Origin: Sialis fuliginosa
Taxonomy: Eukaryota; Arthropoda; Insecta; Megaloptera; Sialidae
Assembly (NCBI GenBank): GCA_961205875.1
Contig: OY540813.1
Location: forward strand, 8,093,001 to 8,157,000
Length of the DNA stretch: 64,000 bases
Direction: 5' to 3'
Numbering within the stretch: position 1 is the first letter of the stretch; each line of letters starts with the position of its first letter. A model generated the notes under the pieces. It was not told the DNA's origin and did not search any database. It was given only the letters and a program-made list of their open reading frames with translations. Both the position numbers and the translations under genes were made by a program. Positions 40,001 to 47,650 of this stretch are shown here, in pieces.

Positions 40001-40810
40001 CTTTTACTGAATATGCTGAATATATGTATGTACGTTAAACAACAGTAATTGAACGTTTGAATAACTTGAGGGACAAGGATCAACTATCCGTGTAGATCCC
40101 ACTAATATATTAATAATGCGCTAATTGCTATAAATTAATGAAAATTTTAATATAGTGTCAAATCTTAAGAATTGGTCTAATTTGTAAAAAGTAACCATAA
40201 TCGAAGAATAACATTTGATCTTAACACATAAACCTCATAATTATCTAGATACCTCATGTATACGGAAGATTATTACTTTAACAATATGGTATAATATAAA
40301 GCAAACTTCTTTAGTAATAAAAGCAATGACTCATTAAAATGTTGTCTTTATTATCTAATTTACGGCAATACTACACCCTACGATTTATCTGTTATTCACG
40401 TACAGTATCCATTATTATTATAGTACTGTGAAAGTACATACTAAAAATAATTAAGTTACAAAGATAATATGGATTTTTACGACAAAAGCAGTACTTTTAT
40501 TTTAACATTAATTATAAAGAACGACATATATGACATTTAATATTTGATTATTTATTATATAAAATCTTCAACTAAATAAATGCTGTGAAAGTTCAAAGAA
40601 AATTTGAAAAAAGGATCCGGAAAAAACTGTTATGTCAAAAAATCTAAATGTCATAAAATATATTAAACGTCTTGTGTACATTCTTTTTTCTTAAAAAAAT
40701 AATAGTAAAAATATACCTTTATACTTCAAAGGTCTTTCTGAAGCAGACGTAATGCAATACAAAGAAGTTATAATAATGAAAAGTACAAAAGAAAGCCAAT
40801 AAGGTACCAT
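1337..40810 (-). CDS. ADAMTS-family secreted metalloprotease-like protein, 11 exons, 3' end off the window
   Basis: Joining 40717..40810, 38681..39111, 37059..37227, 33347..33522, 32904..32993, 31863..31987, 30853..30999, 28863..29009, 25247..25391, 14491..14583 and 1337..1546 gives 609 codons without a stop; every junction is GT..AG and in phase. Domains by residue: signal peptide 1-23; propeptide about 24-244 with the three expected cysteines (153, 172, 228); metalloprotease about 261-470; disintegrin-like about 478-552 with eight cysteines (493, 504, 510, 515, 522, 535, 541, 546); TSP1 from 560. Family knowledge: ADAMTS proteins act in the extracellular matrix, usually as zinc proteases. 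The zinc site is H406-Q-I-G-H410-T-L-G-I-P-H416-D, so the catalytic Glu is Gln407; zinc ligands and Met-turn M436 remain. By recall, the metalloprotease and disintegrin regions look nearest the ADAMTS7/12 and 6/10 groups; that subgroup call is weak. The Cys-rich and spacer domains are outside the window. Confidence 0.95.
2560..2653 (-). repeat. 13-bp inverted repeat around a structured element
   Basis: Arms at 2560..2572 and 2641..2653 are perfect reverse complements over 13 bp and enclose 68 bp. The block is less A+T-rich than its flanks. Read on the minus strand it holds CTGAGGA, then a stem-capable GTCCAC...GTGAC, then GAAAC and GTTGTC, in the order of a hammerhead ribozyme core, but the local stem I is not convincing. 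Most likely a structured piece of a retroelement. Confidence 0.45.
2713..2741. repeat. Perfect 12-bp hairpin with GCTTA loop
   Basis: Arms 2713..2724 (AAAAACTAGATG) and 2730..2741 are exact reverse complements around a five-base loop GCTTA. Confidence 0.9.
2750..2814. repeat. Perfect 30-bp hairpin with GCTTA loop
   Basis: Arms 2750..2779 and 2785..2814 are exact reverse complements over 30 bp around loop GCTTA. It lies nine bases after a shorter hairpin that has the same loop. The perfect match indicates recent origin or selection. Confidence 0.95.
6817..7620 (+). repeat. Five-copy tandem array, 160-161 bp units
   Basis: Units start at 6817, 6977, 7138, 7299 and 7460 with TTAACTATTCAACTTATTTG and end near CCCCAAGCTGACATA. 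Copies differ by only a few substitutions and by the length of an A-run. Each unit carries an open stretch after a splice-acceptor-like [24 protein letters not shown], then YI and a stop (unit 1: 6871..6936 from the GAA). Related diverged copies lie inverted at 10.64 kb and 59.1 kb, so this is a dispersed family locally expanded in tandem. Function unknown. Confidence 0.93.
10637..10757 (-). repeat. Diverged inverted copy of the 160-bp array unit
   Basis: Read on the minus strand it aligns with the array unit and crosses the unit-to-unit junction. It preserves an open frame 10750..10664 directly after an [22 protein letters not shown], then ILKQRLNL and TAG. Over 21 codons it aligns without gaps to the array peptide, with mostly conservative changes (Y/H, E/D, L/I, D/N, S/T, V/L). 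Confidence 0.7.
11618..11651. repeat. 10-bp hairpin GAGAGACGCC
   Basis: Arms 11618..11627 and 11642..11651 are perfect reverse complements around a 14-base loop. The surrounding 11520..11700 is somewhat less A+T-rich. No function can be assigned. Confidence 0.75.
14491..14583 (-). CDS. ADAMTS exon 10: disintegrin-like domain
   Basis: Thirty-one codons, residues 509-539: [16 protein letters not shown], then [11 protein letters not shown]. Four of the eight disintegrin-like cysteines are here. The acceptor is tgttgcag|A and the donor AAG|GTAAGC, phase 0 at both ends. It lies between the two longest introns in the window, 10.7 and 12.9 kb. Confidence 0.94.
18957..19107 (-). repeat. 67-bp inverted repeat with hammerhead-ribozyme core motifs (Penelope-like remnant?)
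   Basis: Arms 18957..19023 and 19041..19107 are about 88% identical reverse complements (8 mismatches, mostly transitions) around a 17-base loop. On the minus strand the left arm has CTGATGA (18997..19003), a stem-loop-stem AACTTC-TTGT-GAAGT, CGAAAC (GAAAC 18975..18979), the self-complementary ACACGTGT and GTC (18968..18970): the conserved order of a hammerhead ribozyme. Three Watson-Crick pairs plus a G-U can form next to the cleavage site. The right arm on the plus strand is degenerate: CTAATGA, and GAAA is lost. Family knowledge: Penelope-like retroelements and retrozymes carry such motifs in their terminal repeats. No reverse transcriptase is visible here. Confidence 0.65.
21310..21490 (+). 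repeat. Dispersed repeat, related to 54190..54410
   Basis: Shares with the block at 54.2 kb the pattern CAAAAGTTAYGGYCATTTTT, then AAAACTTTGAG and CCATATCT, in the same order. Diverged; class unknown. Confidence 0.5.
22027..22060 (+). repeat. GAA/GGA microsatellite
   Basis: Imperfect run of AGA triplets with one GGA interruption. Confidence 0.9.
22969..22997. repeat. Perfect 13-bp hairpin
   Basis: TTAGTTATTATTA and its exact reverse complement, separated by TTG. Confidence 0.85.
23540..23965. promoter_or_regulatory. GC-richer patch inside intron 9, possible promoter or enhancer
   Basis: Clearly less A+T-rich than its surroundings, with CG-containing stretches (GGCGTGGCGGCAGGCGG near 23610) and an interrupted CA microsatellite at 23697..23732. 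Open frames here on both strands are low complexity and look spurious. It could be an alternative promoter or conserved regulatory block; this rests on composition only. Confidence 0.25.
24109..24266 (+). repeat. Dispersed repeat copy A, left of exon 9
   Basis: Starts ATTGCACACCCCAAGCAAGC and ends near TTTAATATCGATTGGTTTTA. Matches copy B at 26.1 kb in the same orientation; B has about 55 extra bases before the final block. Confidence 0.8.
25247..25391 (-). CDS. ADAMTS exon 9: end of metalloprotease, start of disintegrin-like domain
   Basis: Residues 460-508. It contains [11 protein letters not shown] closing the catalytic domain, then [20 protein letters not shown], the family's usual entry to the disintegrin-like module (cysteines 493 and 504). 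The acceptor is tattctag|A and the donor GTG|GTAAGT, phase 0. Two related dispersed repeats in the same orientation flank this exon at 24.1 and 26.1 kb. Confidence 0.95.
26124..26334 (+). repeat. Dispersed repeat copy B, right of exon 9
   Basis: Starts ATTGCACACCACAAGCAAGC and ends TTTAATATCGATTGGTTTTA plus a short tail. Homologous to 24109..24266, and contains a small CAAGCA...TGCTTG hairpin near its start. Confidence 0.8.
27095..27410. promoter_or_regulatory. GC-richer block inside intron 8, possible internal promoter
   Basis: Elevated GC and CpG-containing sequence (AACGCGGTGGCGGCGGG near 27307) within very A+T-rich surroundings. Overlapping short frames on both strands are not convincing proteins. 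It could be an alternative promoter or first exon for a shorter transcript; inference from composition alone. Confidence 0.25.
28863..29009 (-). CDS. ADAMTS exon 8: third zinc His and Met-turn
   Basis: Residues 411-459 plus two bases. It completes the zinc site with TLGIPHD (third ligand H416, D417) and holds the Met-turn IMSPSI (M436), then [15 protein letters not shown]. The acceptor is tttcgtag|G and the donor TTTCA|GTAAGT. A run of T directly follows the donor on the transcribed strand. All metzincin landmarks except the Glu of exon 7 are conserved. Confidence 0.95.
29010..30852. other. Intron 7 (1.8 kb)
   Basis: Contains a CA microsatellite near 29630 and the MITE 30326..30686, which ends only 167 bp from exon 7. 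Open frames at 29354..29991 look random. Confidence 0.6.
30326..30686. mobile_element. Tc1/mariner-type MITE (361 bp)
   Basis: Terminal inverted repeats start CACAGAGTGTGGCATTTAAA and, read from the other end, TACAGAGTGCGGTATTTAAA. TA dinucleotides flank both ends (30324..30325, 30687..30688), as expected for Tc1/mariner-type insertion. It has no transposase; the frame at 30607..30882 runs out of it by chance. Related to 32360..32680. Confidence 0.75.
30853..30999 (-). CDS. ADAMTS exon 7: metalloprotease with altered zinc/active site
   Basis: Residues 362-410 plus two bases. It reads [20 protein letters not shown], then [19 protein letters not shown] and VIAHQIGH. In active ADAMTS proteins the last part is AHExGH; here the catalytic Glu codon is CAA (Gln407, + strand 30864..30866). 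Four conserved cysteines are present, at 366, 372, 384 and 393. The acceptor is attcacag|A and the donor CACAC|GTGAGT. The substitution is visible directly; loss of peptidase activity is inferred from known metzincin chemistry. Confidence 0.96.
31000..31862. other. Intron 6 (863 bp)
   Basis: Contains the foldback element 31124..31345; nothing else recognised. Confidence 0.7.
31124..31345. mobile_element. 222-bp foldback element with GAGGCGGTGA ends
   Basis: Starts GAGGCGGTGAATTCCAAAAA and ends with the near reverse complement (GGAACTCACCGCCTC). A second internal pair, GGCATCATTTCATATTGTAA at 31198 and its reverse complement near 31283, extends the stem; the left arm carries about 35 extra bases. 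The flanks share ATTT, but the target duplication is uncertain, so I cannot name the superfamily. Confidence 0.7.
31863..31987 (-). CDS. ADAMTS exon 6: metalloprotease
   Basis: Residues 321-361 plus two bases of codon 362. It contains [14 protein letters not shown] followed by [13 protein letters not shown], the segment before the active-site cleft in ADAMTS proteins. The acceptor is taattgtag|T. The donor CCAG|GTTTTT has a weaker downstream consensus than most others in the gene. The two carried bases (AG) join with A of exon 7 to make Arg362. Confidence 0.94.
32360..32680. mobile_element. Tc1/mariner-type MITE (321 bp)
   Basis: Left end TACAGGGTGCAGTCTATAAA; right end read inward TATAGGGTGTGGTATTTAAA. 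TA flanks both ends (32358..32359, 32681..32682). Same TIR family as 30326..30686. No coding capacity. Confidence 0.7.
32838..32862 (+). repeat. CAAA microsatellite
   Basis: Several tandem ACAA/CAAA units shortly before exon 5. Confidence 0.85.
32904..32993 (-). CDS. ADAMTS exon 5: metalloprotease
   Basis: Thirty codons, residues 291-320, reading [20 protein letters not shown] and then [10 protein letters not shown]. This matches the helix and beta-strand pair of ADAMTS catalytic domains. The acceptor is attttacag|G, the donor GAG|GTAAGC, both phase 0. It is the shortest exon, so it would be missed by length-based ORF calling. Confidence 0.95.
33347..33522 (-). CDS. ADAMTS exon 4: propeptide/metalloprotease boundary
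   Basis: Residues 232-290. It contains RKTR (241-244), the only RxxR-type candidate for proprotein-convertase cleavage in this stretch, followed by the start of the metalloprotease fold, [19 protein letters not shown] sequon NGT is at N255. The acceptor is gtttttcaag|G and the donor ATG|GTAAGT, phase 0. Joining gives [15 protein letters not shown], the standard helix of the domain. Confidence 0.95.
34626..35167. mobile_element. Non-autonomous hAT element (542 bp)
   Basis: Left end CAGGCCTGGTCAACC and right end read inward CAGGGCTGGCCAGCC are matching TIRs. The 8-bp flanks AATTAGAT (34618..34625) and AATTATAT (35168..35175) differ by one base, as expected for a hAT target duplication. No transposase frame. 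Confidence 0.82.
36342..36823 (+). mobile_element. Non-autonomous Helitron (482 bp)
   Basis: Begins TCTTATATATAAAGCTCAAT after an A and ends ...GCCCAACTAG before a T, i.e. insertion between A and T without target duplication. A 5-bp hairpin CCGCG/CGCGG lies just before the terminal CTAG. These are Helitron hallmarks; no Rep/helicase is encoded. Confidence 0.75.
37059..37227 (-). CDS. ADAMTS exon 3: end of propeptide
   Basis: Residues 176-231 plus one base. It starts [15 protein letters not shown], the usual continuation of STCxGL, then [20 protein letters not shown]228 in ENCKVK sits where the cysteine-switch residue of ADAMTS propeptides is expected. The acceptor is cttttcag|G. The donor AAAG|GTATAA was chosen over the stronger-looking AACT|GTAAAG thirteen bases earlier in the transcript, because only the former avoids a TGA at the join with exon 4. 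Confidence 0.94.
37228..38680. other. Intron 2 (1.45 kb), nothing recognised
   Basis: A+T-rich between exons 2 and 3. No repeat or frame worth reporting. Confidence 0.6.
38681..39111 (-). CDS. ADAMTS exon 2: propeptide
   Basis: Residues 32-175, the bulk of the reprolysin-type propeptide, which keeps such enzymes latent and helps folding. Visible are [17 protein letters not shown] near the start, an N-glycosylation sequon NGS at N125, and the conserved CHYKGRVRG (C153) and STCYGL (C172) segments that mark ADAMTS propeptides. The acceptor is ttcgcag|G and the donor is TTA|GTAAGT, leaving phase 0. This is the longest coding exon and clearly less A+T-rich than its introns. Confidence 0.96.
39112..40716. 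other. Intron 1 (1.6 kb)
   Basis: A short GC-richer part near 39200..39420 follows exon 2. The stretch 39700..40000 looks like a decayed dispersed repeat. No gene. Confidence 0.5.
40717..40810 (-). CDS. ADAMTS exon 1: start codon and signal peptide
   Basis: Codes residues 1-31 plus the first base of codon 32. It starts at ATG 40810 with a purine at -3 and G at +4; an in-frame TAG lies 33 nt upstream (40841..40843), which fixes the start if the leader is contiguous. The peptide begins [18 protein letters not shown] and continues to ITSA/SERP, a typical n-, h- and c-region signal sequence with likely cleavage after A23. The donor is AAAG|GTATAT. The lone G pairs with GC at the start of exon 2 to make Gly32, giving the smooth join [15 protein letters not shown] longer open frame in another register overlaps this exon and would mislead simple ORF calling. 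Confidence 0.88.
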
Positions 40811-41351
40811 TCCACTTTGTAATGCAACTGGACAATTTGGCTAGCTTCGAAAGAAGGCACAACAGACAGGATACTATGACTTGATATTTATCCTGGTTAT
40901 AAAACTCAAAATTACATTCTACTGCAATCTTTATCAACTTCATAAAATGTATAGAGATATAAAATATGACGTAAAATAGAAATGATGTGTATAGCGCATT
41001 TGTTTTTGTTGTGTCATTTATTTAGATTCTCATGGCTTACTCTGCGAAGGTTATTCGTGTCAGGAAAATGCATACTGCTTTGAAGGCCCCTTCTGTTCTT
41101 ATATTAATTTAACTTAATCACTGGAATTATGTTTTATTTAGACAGAGTGCTCCTGCAACGGATGGGCGTGTGTTTTATTTCATATTTTAAAACAAATTCT
41201 TTAGTTTTTTATATAAACGAAACAAAGTTTGACAGTTGTTCATTTTTAAAATGTTGTAATACATCATAATAACTTACAAATTTTGACATACCTATAGACT
41301 GTTAAATATTATATTTAAAAATATCAGCTAAATCAATATTCCATATTATTA

Positions 41352-41480
41352 TAATATTATAAATACGAAAGTACCTAACTCTGTTTGTTTTTTTACACCG
41401 CTTAACCGATATTAATGAAATTTAGCAGGGAAATAGAATCTATCCTGAGGAACGACATAGGCTACTTTGAAGCCGCTGAT
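41352..41480 (+). repeat. Insect dispersed repeat fragment
   Basis: ATTATAAATACGAAAGTACC followed by a CGCTTAACCGATATTAATGA-type block resembles a very common insect repeat end (Helitron/SINE-like). No complete boundaries. Confidence 0.5.
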
Positions 41481-44400
41481 AATAGTTACTTAAAATTGCT
41501 CCACATTTAATTAAATATTTTTTAATAAATAAAGAGTGGATAAAATATATCTGTGTGGATTTACTCGCTTTGGCTAGTTAATGATTCAAACTCTTATATC
41601 ATTGTTGATGTTTTTAAAATAAACAATAAATATTATAGGTGGAGGTTTGGACATTACCTCTATAAAGAAATATTTTCTTTACTATGTAATAAAATTTAAA
41701 ATTACTTTATTACCGTTGAAGTGTCCACATTTAAAATGAAATTAAATTTCCCAGAAGTGAGAAATTTCTCACATTGCTTCCCCGCGCCGAGACAATAACT
41801 TTAAATCTGGCTTCTTTCACACTAACGCGACGTAGTTATTTTTTACATAAAATAAAACTTTCGTCGGTACGGAATGGTAGCGCGTAGTCTCAACCCCTTG
41901 ACGACAATTACGCACCTTTTTTGAAAATAAATTTCTCAAATAGGAGTGAGACTAACTGATAAGAAATTAATGACTCATTCAAGCCCCTATCCGGTAAGAC
42001 TGTCTTATTGTAACAGACACTATCTATACTTTGTTCACTGCATAATGTAATTTACTTGAGCATTTATTTAATTAATTAATTATGATCTTATATACATATT
42101 ATATTTATTTATATGTTTTATATTAATATATCATTTAAATGTGGGTCTTTTATTTTACGAAAGGATGGAAAAAAAATTCCGATGAATTTCTAGATATTTA
42201 TAATGTTTTAAAAAAGCCTATATTTTTTAAATTTTGTGTAGTTACATCCTTAAGGGTGAATTTAGGTGCACAAAATATTCACAAAAATCTTTAAATAACC
42301 GCTTTCATTGATTTTTTATAAAATCAAACTTTAATTCAATTTTCTACCCTACTACTATACTACACTTTAGTATTTATAATTTATTTGTGTTTTTTAACAT
42401 ACGGTACCATTGTATACAAAGTTTACTACTCATTTTGTAAATTTAACAATTTTATCTTTACCTATATCCCTTGAATTAATTGTAATATAATGGGGCTGGA
42501 ATAATTAAAGATAGAAACGTGGTTGAAAATAACTGGATTTTATTGGAATTGTAAATTTATACAAACTGTGATTATAATAAGTTTTTTTAAATTTGTTTGA
42601 AATCTTCCTATTTTTTTTGTTGACCTAAACATAGGGGATTATACCAAAAGATAAATAGAATAAAATTTAATAAATTAATAAAATAGTAGGTACCCTTAGG
42701 ATGCAAATAAGTTATACAAACATTAATTCATGTGAATTTTATCGTTATCTTGCAATTAACAGTTCATAAACTATTTTTTCAATACTTGAAATTGCCAATT
42801 TCCATTTTTCACCCCTTCAAGAGTTGTACACCTGCTATCGATGCACGCGCAAAGTTGTTACTCTTTGGGCTTTGAAACAACACCACATTCATGATTTCTC
42901 TGAAACCGACATTTTTGTCTCGGTCTTGTTTCATGATAATTTTTAATTTTTCGAACTGGTGACTGAATCGAGATTGAGACCGAGAAAAACTAAATTTTAT
43001 TGATTTAACAACAAACTAAAAATCATCATCTTCTTTCAGCGAGAAAAAATTAACATCTAAAAATTTCAAAATAACTGCTTGATTTTAAATATCAAATAAA
43101 TGTAGTTAAATTGGAATACTATAAAAAAATTTCAACATATCAAAATTCACTGAATAAAATAATCTTATATTATGAAACATTCTGAAAAGAAATAGAAAAA
43201 CATTTAAAAAATTCTGTCTCGACGAAATTGACAGTATCGAATTGCATTTAAATAGAGTACGTTTTTATGTTGTCTAAGGTTAGAGCCAGATGGACGTAAG
43301 AAAACTAAAACCATGTCAAATGGTATATAAAATATGTCGTTTTTTTACGAGAATATCAATATTTTCTCACTAACATTACATTTATTCGCTTTATATTGAC
43401 GGCATAGTAAAAACATTAGAACTCAAACTAATATTGACTGTATAAAGTATGTGCAATGTACATATGTGTGCAAGTGTGCATATAAGGTCTTTTTATTTTA
43501 AATTAAATATTTTAAGCGCTATCAAGTTTTATTTTCTTTTGCATTAAATTATCGCATTTTTACTATCGCTATATTACCTATTACTTACTATTGATAGATG
43601 TCTGTATTTTTTGATAGAAACATGATAATTACTATAGTTGTACATTAATCCTCCCTCTTCAAATCTAGAAATGGCGACATTTCAAAAACCCGTGTGGTCC
43701 CCCTTTTAGAGGCAAAAATATCTCCGCGGGTTTAATTTTTTTATTTATCTCGCATATGGTTATTTGGACGACAAAAATAGGGACATCAAAAATAATGTAA
43801 GTATGTTAGATTGTAAACAATAGTTGTTATTATACATTTTATGATTAGAGTCACCGTTACCATATAAATGGAGCTTAAAATTATTTTTCCTCAAATATCT
43901 CGTAAATGAGTTTTCTCATGTGAAAAAATTTATAAAACAAATATTAATATATTTATATTAATAATATTTTGGATTTTGAGTTTTCATAGGAGCCCGCAAT
44001 GGGAACATTACCTAGGGTCCTATTTTTCCTTAGTTCGTAAAAATTTAAATACAAAAAAAATCTTATTTCTGATCGAATGAAACAGCATTAGCCCAAAAAT
44101 TTCGTTCGTGTATAAGAACCTTGAAATATTATTACCTCATTTAAATCCGTATTTCTATATTTTTCCTTCCCGTCGGCAAAAAGGTCTTCTCCGTTATCAC
44201 AGTGAACAAGGTATACTATACACGGCGCTTTAGTACCCGTATCCCGTATTCCTGGGGGTGGTGACATTTCTGCGTAAGTGAGGCAAAAGTATGGTCGCGG
44301 TGCTGTATGTAAGAAGCTAGATAAAGATCTAACTTGGGGCTTTTGTTTTTTGCGCGGTTCGTTTTATTTATTTAAACGGGAAACGTTTTAGCTCGCATTT

Positions 44401-44570
44401 TATTGATACGCGCGAAAGGATAAAAAGGAAAATGGGTCCTAATATAATCACTTTGTGTTATAGTGTACATCATGTATTGCTTCAAAAATGAAATGTTATA
44501 CGATGTAAATAGAAAGTTATTGTGATATTTATAAGATAATATTTTTATCTACTTTATAAATTATCTAGCG

Positions 44571-44660
44571 CAGCGGTTCTTAAACTTATGTGGTCTAGTG
44601 ACCCCCTTTTGAACAATTTTTTTCAGAGACCCACTCCCTGCAGGGGTTATTTTTAGAAAA
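44571..44660 (+). mobile_element. hAT-like left end fragment
   Basis: CAGCGGTTCTTAAACTTATG, then TGACCCCCTTTTG, resembles hAT-type MITE ends (CAGNGGTTCTNAAC). No partner terminus found. Confidence 0.5.
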
Positions 44661-44756
44661 TTGTACAACCTTATTTTTTTGCTCAATACTTAATTTTCTT
44701 CAATACTAATTTAATACTTCAATACTAATTTTTGCTTTTAAACTGCAATGATCATT

Positions 44757-44860
44757 GTTTTTTGCATTACATTTCTTACATTTTTTGATTTTACAACTTC
44801 AATGACTTTTGTTGCATTACATTTCTTACATTTTTTGCTTTTACAACTGCAATGACCTTT
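44757..44860 (+). repeat. Two-copy tandem repeat, about 52 bp
   Basis: TTGCATTACATTTCTTACAT followed by TTTTGNTTTTACAACTNCAATGA occurs twice in succession with few differences. Confidence 0.8.
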
Positions 44861-45023
44861 TTTCCACACATTTTATTATAATATTTTTTATTATACATTT
44901 TTTCAATTTTTTTGCACTACACAAATTAGATTTTACAACTGCAGAAATAAGCTACAACTACACACTTGTTTTGGAATTAAGATCAATGATACTTCAACAT
45001 ACTACACAGTTGGTAACTGTGAT

Positions 45024-45300
45024 CATGGGCGCCGGGAGGGGGGTGCAAGGAGGTGCACTTGCACCCCCCTGGCAAAAAAGAAAAAACTAATAAAAATTAA
45101 GAAATACAATTTTTGTTTTAAAATTAAGGTCAGAATATAAAAGTGAAAACCCTTTTTTTTTTTGGTCATGCTAAATGCAACATAAGTTTATTATTACAAA
45201 ATTATTATTATTTTTTAATTTTTTTAAAATTATTTTATATGTAATTTAATTTTATATACCTACATGCACCCCCCTGAATGAAATTCTGCCGGCGCCCATG
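45024..45300. mobile_element. hAT-type MITE with perfect 8-bp target duplication (277 bp)
   Basis: Ends CATGGGCGCCGG and CCGGCGCCCATG are perfect inverted repeats. ACTGTGAT is duplicated exactly at 45016..45023 and 45301..45308. Near the left end, GGGGGGTGCAAG and CTTGCACCCCCC form a second internal palindrome. No coding capacity; the clean duplication suggests a fairly recent insertion. Confidence 0.9.
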
Positions 45301-45999
45301 ACTGTGATCATAGTTTCATTGTATGAGATAATTTTCATATATGTATATCATCATTGGTGTTGACTTTCCATGTATGCGAGAAACGTCAGACACTTGATAA
45401 AACTTCAAGGGAACTGTCATATAGGTTTGATACCCTAGCAAACATCCTTTACATCCTTTACAAATAAAAAACTCCGTCAAATCAAATAAATCGTTCAAAA
45501 ACTTAAATAAAAAAACTTATAAGAAGATAAATGTTTTTAATTTAAATAACAAAATGAATGAAATAAATAAGTGAAGAAAATTGTTTCGGCTACGTTTATA
45601 CATTATTGATTATTTGACGATTTGTCTCTTTTTATATCATTTGTTTTTTATATGCGTGCACTTGTTGCATTTGAAGTAAATAAAAATCACTTATCTAAAT
45701 AACATGTTGTAGAAATAGAGGATTCATTCAAAGACACATCAATTTTCCTCGTGTCTGTAAATCTGAATAAAAGATAAGCACTTAGGATTTAGTAGTTTTT
45801 GTCTAGAGATAGGTATTTATATAAAAAAATTGAGTGAAGATAAATATTCTTTTTCTTACAAATTATATAACAATAAGTTTTGTTCCCGACCAAAAGTATA
45901 AAAATGGGAGTCTGAGGATCTTCCTCCTAAAAGAAAAAACGGTATTTTAAAACAATATCGTTTTATATGTTACTTTATGTCCGGTATTACAGCCTAGCT

Positions 46000-46060
46000 C
46001 AGTGGTTCTTAACCTTTTTGAAGTCACGGAACACTATCTTACTAAAACATTAAGGTCTTT
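46000..46060 (+). mobile_element. hAT-like left end fragment
   Basis: CAGTGGTTCTTAACCTTTTT, then GAAGTCACGGAACAC, a classic hAT terminus. The matching right end is not seen. Confidence 0.55.
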
Positions 46061-47544
46061 AAACAAACAATAAAATATATTTTTTATTAAAAACTACAGC
46101 TAACGCATAAACCAGTCAAATATAAACAAAAAATATACATTCATAGAAGCCTAATCAACATAATTAGTAAAAAAGTATTTCTTGTAAAAATTTTAAATCT
46201 TTAATGTGATACTTAAGCTTATGTGTCCAAAACCCTATACCTAAATTCCCAAAATTGACGAACTTATATGCGTAGCATCAAATGGCCAACTATATGTATA
46301 AGAAATATGGTTGCAGTTGATCTGTGAGAGAATAAAATCAAAATACAATCAAGAATATAACAAATTCATAATATAATATTACATATTAAAAGTATTCGTT
46401 AAGAGAAGTAAAAAGAGAACTGAAAAGTAAATAAAAAAGCAGAGATCGTTTATTTTTTGTAGAGTGGTTTGTTTTTTGTTTCTGCGGCTAGCTCTGTGTA
46501 ATATTGAAATTGCTGACGTTTTCTGCGCGGAATTTATTAACTTTCCTCTACATTGCGTATATTAGTTTTACACAAGAAAATTTATAGTTGTGGTGTAAAT
46601 ACTTCGAAACTTCTTATATAACTCACTATAGTTATATGTGGCAATTTGTCACATCCATTTGTTTTGTCGTGATAAAACTATTTGTACCGATTTCAGGGTA
46701 TTATTACAGATAACAAATTATTAAAATCCATGAAGATATTGACTTATTTCCAGCTGCCGTTTTTATTTATATAGTTACCAAATGCTAGACCAAAATAAAA
46801 GTTTTACATTAAAATTTAAAATAGTAATTTTTAATTACAAGTATTAAGGTTTTTTTCTTCTCGGTCCCATTAGCTTTGTATTTTAAAAAAATTCCCAAAA
46901 TACCAGACCTGTAGTTCAAACCTGTGAACGGCGCAAATCGAGTCTTTTTCCCATTTGATTAACATGGGAAAAATGACTTTTTTACTTATGCGTGAATAGC
47001 TCGATCATTGAACATTTTTTTTATTTCTTACCGCAATATTTTTATTTGTAGAAAATTAAATTTCCTACAAAAAAGATCCCGAGTGCTCAATTTATAGATC
47101 CAGTATTTTTAAAGATATGTTCGTTTAAAAATTATCATAAAAATTGGATTTTTAATTGATACTTAGGTAATATAAAAAAAATATTTTAATCAAAAATGTT
47201 AGAGTAAAACGTTATAGTATCAAACATAATTTTTTGATATGTTCAGCATTACAAACTCTAATTAAAAATTGCCAGACACATTTTATGGGGTGTAACTTGT
47301 GCTAGACACTTTTAAGCTCATAAAATAATGGTGTCATTTACGTTATAGTATCAAATTTGAATTGTATATGTTATTCAGATGGTTATTTAACGATATTATT
47401 CGAAGAGCCAGACACATTCGAAGGATCTAACATTCCCCCAGACATAGTCGATCAACCGTGAGTGCGAGCGTGAGAGTATCAGTTGTGCAAGTGAGTGCAA
47501 TTGAGAGCATTAGTTGGGTTAATTATTATATTTAAAACTGATTA

Positions 47545-47650
47545 CAGTAATCACTCCATTTACGTGGTTAATCGGTTCCATGAAAACAGTTGCTTAGTTA
47601 CATTGTGTAAAAGTTAAGTAGCGTAAAATATTCCTAAAATGATTTATCTC
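47545..47650 (+). mobile_element. pogo/Tigger-like terminus
   Basis: After a TA, CAGTAATCACTCCATTTACG, then TGGTTAATCGGTTCCATG, resembles pogo/Tigger terminal repeats. No opposite end found, so it is a fragment. Confidence 0.45.

Noticed and set aside
40719-40943. 74-codon minus-strand frame overlapping exon 1
   Set aside because: It is a different register from the signal-peptide frame; the frame starting at ATG 40810 joins exon 2 in phase and has a signal sequence.
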